From Lachnospiraceae bacterium (lineage in GTDB: Bacteria > Bacillota > Clostridia > Lachnospirales > Lachnospiraceae): a stretch of DNA of 62,493 bases. Numbering within the stretch: position 1 is the stretch's first letter; each line of letters begins with the position of its first letter. The notes beneath the pieces were generated by a model. It was not told the DNA's origin, searched no databases, and saw nothing but the letters and a program-made list of their open reading frames with translations. The DNA is taken from contig JAEEYF010000060.1 in NCBI GenBank assembly GCA_016291655.1, positions 1 through 62,493 on the forward strand, read 5' to 3'. The translations under genes were made by a program, and so were the position numbers. This document shows positions 58,396 to 62,493 of this stretch, in pieces.

Positions 58396-59050
58396 ACCTG
58401 TATCCTTTTCCCCAGACGGTTATGATCTTTGCAGGATTCTTCGGATCCTTTTCGATCTTTTCTCTGAGCCATTTGATATGCACGGTCAACGTTTGCAGTT
58501 CGGAATCGCTGTCCGCTCCCCATATGGTATCAAAGATGTACTCCTTCAGCAAGGTGTGCCCCTTGTTTTCCATGAGAAGCTTAAGCAATTCAAATTCCTT
58601 GGAGGTGTTCTCGGTCTCTATGCCGTCCTTAAGGATCTTTTCATGCACCGTATCCAGAGTGATGTTCCCATCGGTGAAGGTGTCGGTCGCAAGGCGCCGT
58701 TTGAATATGCCCTTGATCTTGGCAAGAAGGATGTCGATGTCATAGGGTTTCTCGATGTAGTCGTCAGCTCCGGAAACTATGGCTTGAAGCTTGTCGTCCT
58801 TCCCGACTTTCGCGCTCACAATAAGGACCGGTGTATTGGAATTCTCCCTGATCTTCTCAAGAATACAGATCCCGTCAAGTCCCGGAAGCATGATGTCCAG
58901 GATCACCAATCTGGCGCCGTACATTTTGTACAGTTTCAACGCCTTTTCTCCATCCTCCGCCACGGAAACAACATAGTTCTCCGCCCGAAGAAAGTCCGCA
59001 AGGAGCGAACTCAGTTCCTTATTATCTTCAACGATGAGTATGTCCAGCAT
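58388..59050 (-). CDS. OmpR-type response regulator of the ABC-transporter cluster
   Basis: A 220-residue regulator: receiver with phospho-Asp52 (LVILDIMLPGLDG), the Lys in LIVSAKVGKDDKL, and a winged helix (FELLKLLMENKGHTLLKEYI, LQTLTVHIKWLREKIEKDPK). It lies 12 bases after the ATPase gene and overlaps the kinase gene, so it probably controls the transporter operon it belongs to. Confidence 0.9.
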   Translation of the reverse strand: MLDILIVEDNKELSSLLADFLRAENYVVSVAEDGEKALKLYKMYGARLVILDIMLPGLDGICILEKIRENSNTPVLIVSAKVGKDDKLQAIVSGADDYIEKPYDIDILLAKIKGIFKRRLATDTFTDGNITLDTVHEKILKDGIETENTSKEFELLKLLMENKGHTLLKEYIFDTIWGADSDSELQTLTVHIKWLREKIEKDPKNPAKIITVWGKGYRYE

Positions 59051-59062
59051 CTCTCCTCCGTT

Positions 59063-59830
59063 TTACCAGCCCATTTCCATAAGCCACCCGCTCAGATCCT
59101 TTTCCCTCTCCCTGAGCTCGGCTTCCTTTTCATATGTTCCGTATTTCTTTTCACCGCGAATGTTTCCGTCAACAATGTACATCACTCTTGTGCATTTTGC
59201 CGCAACCTTCACGTCATGCGTTACCAGCATGATCGTCGTTCCCTCTTTGTTAAGCTTCACAAGCTCGCTCATCACCTCATCGGAAGATGTTCGATTTAAC
59301 GCGCCCGTAGGCTCATCCGCAAAGATCATCCTGGGGTCGTTGATCATACTCCTGCATATGCACGCTCTTTGAAGCTGACCGCCCGAAACCTCATTGATGT
59401 CATTGTTTGCTGTCTCTTCGATCCCCAGCTTCTTCATGAGGCTGCGTCCCTTCATCTCGATCTCCCTGCGGCTCAATCTGTTCTTTTTCGACTTTACCGC
59501 AGGCAGGATGATGTTGTCAAGGACAGAAAGATTTTTCATCATATACATCTGCTGAAAAATGAAGCCCATATCGTTCAATCTTATCTCCGCCATGTCATCA
59601 TCGCTCATTTTGGAAAGGTCATATCCGTTGAATCTCACTTCACCCGCGGTCATCCTGTCCATTCCGGAAACCGTATACAGAAGAGTGGATTTTCCCGATC
59701 CGGAAGGTCCCATGATCGCCGCCATCTCCCCTTCTTCGATGCTGAAATTAACATTTTTTAAAACATTATTCTGTTTTTTATTTACAACATATGTCTTGCA
59801 TAAGTCTTTAACCGTAATTACCGTTGCCAT
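59063..59830 (-). CDS. ABC transporter ATP-binding protein (MacB/LolD type)
   Basis: A 255-residue ATPase: Walker A GPSGSGKST (about 40-48), Q-loop FIFQQMYMM, signature EVSGGQLQRACICRSM, Walker B MIFADEPTGALN and switch His in LVTHDVKVAAKC. It belongs to the type VII ABC group that works with FtsX-fold permeases to move or release peptides at the membrane. It directly follows the permease gene (27-base gap). Confidence 0.93.
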   Translation of the reverse strand: MATVITVKDLCKTYVVNKKQNNVLKNVNFSIEEGEMAAIMGPSGSGKSTLLYTVSGMDRMTAGEVRFNGYDLSKMSDDDMAEIRLNDMGFIFQQMYMMKNLSVLDNIILPAVKSKKNRLSRREIEMKGRSLMKKLGIEETANNDINEVSGGQLQRACICRSMINDPRMIFADEPTGALNRTSSDEVMSELVKLNKEGTTIMLVTHDVKVAAKCTRVMYIVDGNIRGEKKYGTYEKEAELREREKDLSGWLMEMGW

Positions 59831-59857
59831 TTTCTTTCCCTTCTTTCTTTGGTCGTT

Positions 59858-62230
59858 CTATTCTAAATTGCCCATGGAATCAGCATGTATACTGCGTACG
59901 AACAACGAACTCAACCCCGCTGCCGCAACCACCGCCACGGTGTATATTCCGGGATAAAGCCCGAAGATCTCAACAGGTCTGATCTTATATGATATGCCCG
60001 ATACAGCTCCCATCGCCGCGAAGATCCTGTCGCAGATCAATTTGGTGACGGGATAGTTAAGAGCCGCTGCCAGCACCAACGAGATCAGTATCACCGTAAT
60101 GAAGCGCCAGATGTGCTGCATCGATATCCAACGATTTTTAAAGCCTATGGCCTTCATCAGTGCGATCTCGGTTGTATCTCTGCTGATAAACGATCTTTCC
60201 ATCAGTACCGCGGTCAGCGCCGCTATCACGAGAGAAATGATGAGTACCATGTTTTTTCCGGCATTGACCACATCTGCCGATCCGGTCGAAATTTCCACAT
60301 ATTCCGAAGCGTTGCATATCTCATCGCAGTCAAAGATCTCTTTTAATCTTTCGATCCTTTCCTCAACGATCTTAGGTGTCGGATCGTCATCAAAATCGAT
60401 CTGAAAAGCCAATCCGCCGGACGCCTTATTGGGCTTAAGATCGATATTCTGGTGAAGTCTGCCGACTTTTCCGAGCATATTCATGGATATAAATGTTCCG
60501 GTAATAATAAATTCCTTTTTTTTGTCTTCTATCTCTATCAAAACGGTATCTCCGATCTCAGCACCGAGATCGTTCATTATCTGAGGCGTGAATGCCACTT
60601 CGTCCTCATACACCGGTGCAACACCGTCTTCATATACATAATCCGTTGTTTTTGTATCCGCGCAATGCATCATCGAGACCTGCTGCGATGTGTCCTTATA
60701 GCTTACGGTCATACGGTAAATAAGCTCTTCATGCACTTTTCCGGGCATATCATTCTCTGCCAGAACCTGTTCTATGTTCTTCAAAACCTCACGATTGTAA
60801 TCCGGGTTTTGACTTCCCAAGGAGGCCATTATCTTTTCAGTTGAAGAATAATAGACATCACTCTCGGTCGTTCCGAACAGGAAGATCAGTTTGTCGCTCA
60901 TCAACGTGTTTGCTGCGGTTGCAAGCATGGCAATAAGAAGCAGACATGCCGTGAAGATCGCTATCATTCCCCCGTACTGCTTCGGCTTACTCAAAACATC
61001 GTTAAGCCCGAGGAAGAGATTACTTCCAAGTCTTGTTTTGGAAAGTTTCATTACTGACTTTTTGTGATAACGTTCTCCGGTCTCTCCGTTATGTACAGCA
61101 TCTATCGGGGACATTTTCTTTATTCTTCTTGTGCACAGATAACAAAAGCCTACCGTAAGAAGCACAACCGTAACGGAACTTATTATCCCTACCAGAACGC
61201 CGTTTTCGTTACCGATCATTATTTTTTCCGTTACCGAATCAAGCATCATTTTTCCGAAAGGAACACTGAAAGCATATCCGATCGCTGCCCCTATGACTGC
61301 GAGGCAAAAATACTTTATAATATAGATCAGTCTTATGCTCCGTGCTTTGATCCCCACGGCCTTCATAACCCCGATCTCTCTGAAATCCTCCTCCAGCGTA
61401 AACTTTATCGTAAAGGAAAGCATGGTGAACGCGATCAGGATCAGGCATATGCTTACCGCCAACAAAAGCCCTGCCACAAGCATTTCCAGCATATAGGTCA
61501 TCTTTATGACAGATCTGTCCCCCGAAAACATTGCATTTTTCAGTCCGGACAGTTCTTCCGACAGCTCTTTCAGGTTATCGGTGCTGATGTAATAACAGTT
61601 TCCCGCATAGCTGTCTAAGATCTCTTTGTTCTCGAAAAATACGGCCGCATCTTCATCATTCATCAGGAGCCTCGGATTTCCCATAAAACTTGATCCCATC
61701 AATGCGTCTTTAATGTATCCGTCGATAACAAGATCGATCTTAACATCACCGTATTCCAGAGAAAAGCTGTCCCCGACGGTCGTCCGTTCGGGATCTGCCA
61801 GGATACCGCCTATGTATACATGCCCCCTTGGTATCTCCTTAACCACCTCATTTTTCGAGTTAAAGTAATTTAACCGTCCGTTACCGATGGGGAGTATCAA
61901 GGCCGCATTTTCAAAAGCAGCGTACATTTCTCCGTTTTTCTTAAGATTACCCGAAGAGCAATAAAGCATTTCCTCTTTTTTGTATTCTTTCACCGATTTT
62001 GCAGCTTTTATTATGGACTCGGAGGGGTCATTCCTGCCTTGACACTTGGTCAGTATAATATAATCCGACAAACCGGCTTTATCAAAGTAATAGTCGATCC
62101 CGCCGTAAACCGCGATCATATTGTTCACGCTTGACGAAGCAAACATGGCAGAAAGGAGTACAAATATCAGCAAAACGATATTCATTGTCTTCTTCCTGAT
62201 AAGATCCTTTTTCAATATCCTGAAAAACAT
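59858..62230 (-). CDS. FtsX-family ABC transporter permease
   Basis: A 790-residue permease with two FtsX-like modules. A first membrane segment (about 15-35), a large outer domain (about 40-245), three segments (about 250-360), a second outer domain (about 450-640) and three terminal segments. Module marks are EEDFREIGVMKAVGIKARSIR and RDTTEIALMKAIGFKNRWIS. With its ATPase and two-component system it fits a peptide-antibiotic or envelope-stress transporter; the ligand is unknown. A GCCGGG/CCCGGC hairpin (62250-62267) and GAGG lie upstream of the ATG. Confidence 0.88.
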   Translation of the reverse strand: MFFRILKKDLIRKKTMNIVLLIFVLLSAMFASSSVNNMIAVYGGIDYYFDKAGLSDYIILTKCQGRNDPSESIIKAAKSVKEYKKEEMLYCSSGNLKKNGEMYAAFENAALILPIGNGRLNYFNSKNEVVKEIPRGHVYIGGILADPERTTVGDSFSLEYGDVKIDLVIDGYIKDALMGSSFMGNPRLLMNDEDAAVFFENKEILDSYAGNCYYISTDNLKELSEELSGLKNAMFSGDRSVIKMTYMLEMLVAGLLLAVSICLILIAFTMLSFTIKFTLEEDFREIGVMKAVGIKARSIRLIYIIKYFCLAVIGAAIGYAFSVPFGKMMLDSVTEKIMIGNENGVLVGIISSVTVVLLTVGFCYLCTRRIKKMSPIDAVHNGETGERYHKKSVMKLSKTRLGSNLFLGLNDVLSKPKQYGGMIAIFTACLLLIAMLATAANTLMSDKLIFLFGTTESDVYYSSTEKIMASLGSQNPDYNREVLKNIEQVLAENDMPGKVHEELIYRMTVSYKDTSQQVSMMHCADTKTTDYVYEDGVAPVYEDEVAFTPQIMNDLGAEIGDTVLIEIEDKKKEFIITGTFISMNMLGKVGRLHQNIDLKPNKASGGLAFQIDFDDDPTPKIVEERIERLKEIFDCDEICNASEYVEISTGSADVVNAGKNMVLIISLVIAALTAVLMERSFISRDTTEIALMKAIGFKNRWISMQHIWRFITVILISLVLAAALNYPVTKLICDRIFAAMGAVSGISYKIRPVEIFGLYPGIYTVAVVAAAGLSSLFVRSIHADSMGNLE

Positions 62231-62370
62231 TTATTCCTCGCTTTCTTCAGCCGGGAAATCCCCCGGCATATGACTGTTTGATTATCTTGAAGCTATAATA
62301 CCTCTCAAAATATTAAACAATCATTAAGTGGCCTCGAAGCCCCGGTTACTGATCACACGTTATCAGGTGA

Positions 62371-62493
62371 TTGATGCTCGCAGATGTGCCGTTGATAAGC
62401 CGTTTTGGAAAAACACGTTTTTCCAGAAACGGCTTAATAACGGCAACTTCTGCGTTGCAGAAGTCCGCGTGGAACACGCGGCGCGAGCATCAA
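62371..62493. repeat. Cloverleaf-like nested palindrome at the window edge
   Basis: An 11-bp closing stem, TTGATGCTCGC (62371-62381) and GCGAGCATCAA (62483-62493), encloses three arms. Arm 1 is long: TGCCGTT/AACGGCA, AAGCCGTTT/AAACGGCTT and GGAAAAAC/GTTTTTCC (62387-62445). Arm 2 is ACTTCTGC/GCAGAAGT with a GTT loop (62446-62464). Arm 3 is CCGCGTG/CACGCGG with a GAA loop (62465-62481). No coding frame is apparent. It may be a structured RNA, a MITE-like element or a recombination site. It ends exactly at the window limit and may continue. Confidence 0.75.

Overview
The window reads as chromosomal DNA of a Gram-positive anaerobe of the class Clostridia, most likely Lachnospiraceae. This is inferred from gene content, not from a search: glutamine synthetase type III, LL-diaminopimelate aminotransferase, MutS2, a YhaM nuclease, a class B sortase, proteins with long Thr-Pro linkers, AGGAGG-type ribosome binding sites and TTGACA/TATAAT promoters. 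I see no rRNA, tRNA, CRISPR array, prophage or transposase gene.

Layout. 0-2.25 kb is a repeat-rich edge: a partial YjbR-type gene, a flavin reductase, an acetyltransferase gene split by a 158-bp MITE, two related arrays of degenerate spaced repeats, and REP-like palindromes. 2.25-14 kb is a long minus-strand housekeeping block: rlmD, yhaM, a HtrA-like pseudoprotease, a histidine kinase/response regulator pair, mutS2, trmL, an aminotransferase with an Lrp regulator, a PurM-like protein and an unlisted 30-residue membrane peptide. 14.6-24.6 kb holds nth, a beta-CASP nuclease, a YitT protein, ddh, a sortase, an ohrR-gpx-aldo/keto reductase redox operon and an EAL protein.

24.6-47.4 kb is a nitrogen island. 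On the minus strand runs glnN, amt with a fused PII domain, asnB, pyrG, carA, carB, dapF, dapL, which links ammonia capture to glutamine- or ammonia-using steps and lysine/cell-wall synthesis. On the plus strand runs a three-part glutamate synthase, a short glutamine synthetase I, an ANTAR antiterminator of the NitR type, and a second asparagine synthetase. Both arms start at consensus promoters followed at once by an RNA hairpin with an A-x-x-G-x-x hexaloop whose 3' arm is also the 5' arm of an intrinsic terminator. This is the signature expected for ANTAR-controlled antitermination, and I infer that the ANTAR protein encoded here switches both arms on together.

47.4-57.1 kb is a run of small regulator and membrane-protein cassettes (three XRE regulators, CPBP protease, DUF2975-like protein, paired chromate transporter halves, an internally deleted Fe-alcohol dehydrogenase, a MATE pump), several with palindromic operators over their promoters. 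It also holds a second MITE copy that differs from the first at one base. 57.1-62.2 kb is an FtsX-type ABC transporter with its own two-component system. The right edge (62.37-62.49 kb) is a nested palindrome that folds on paper into a three-armed cloverleaf.
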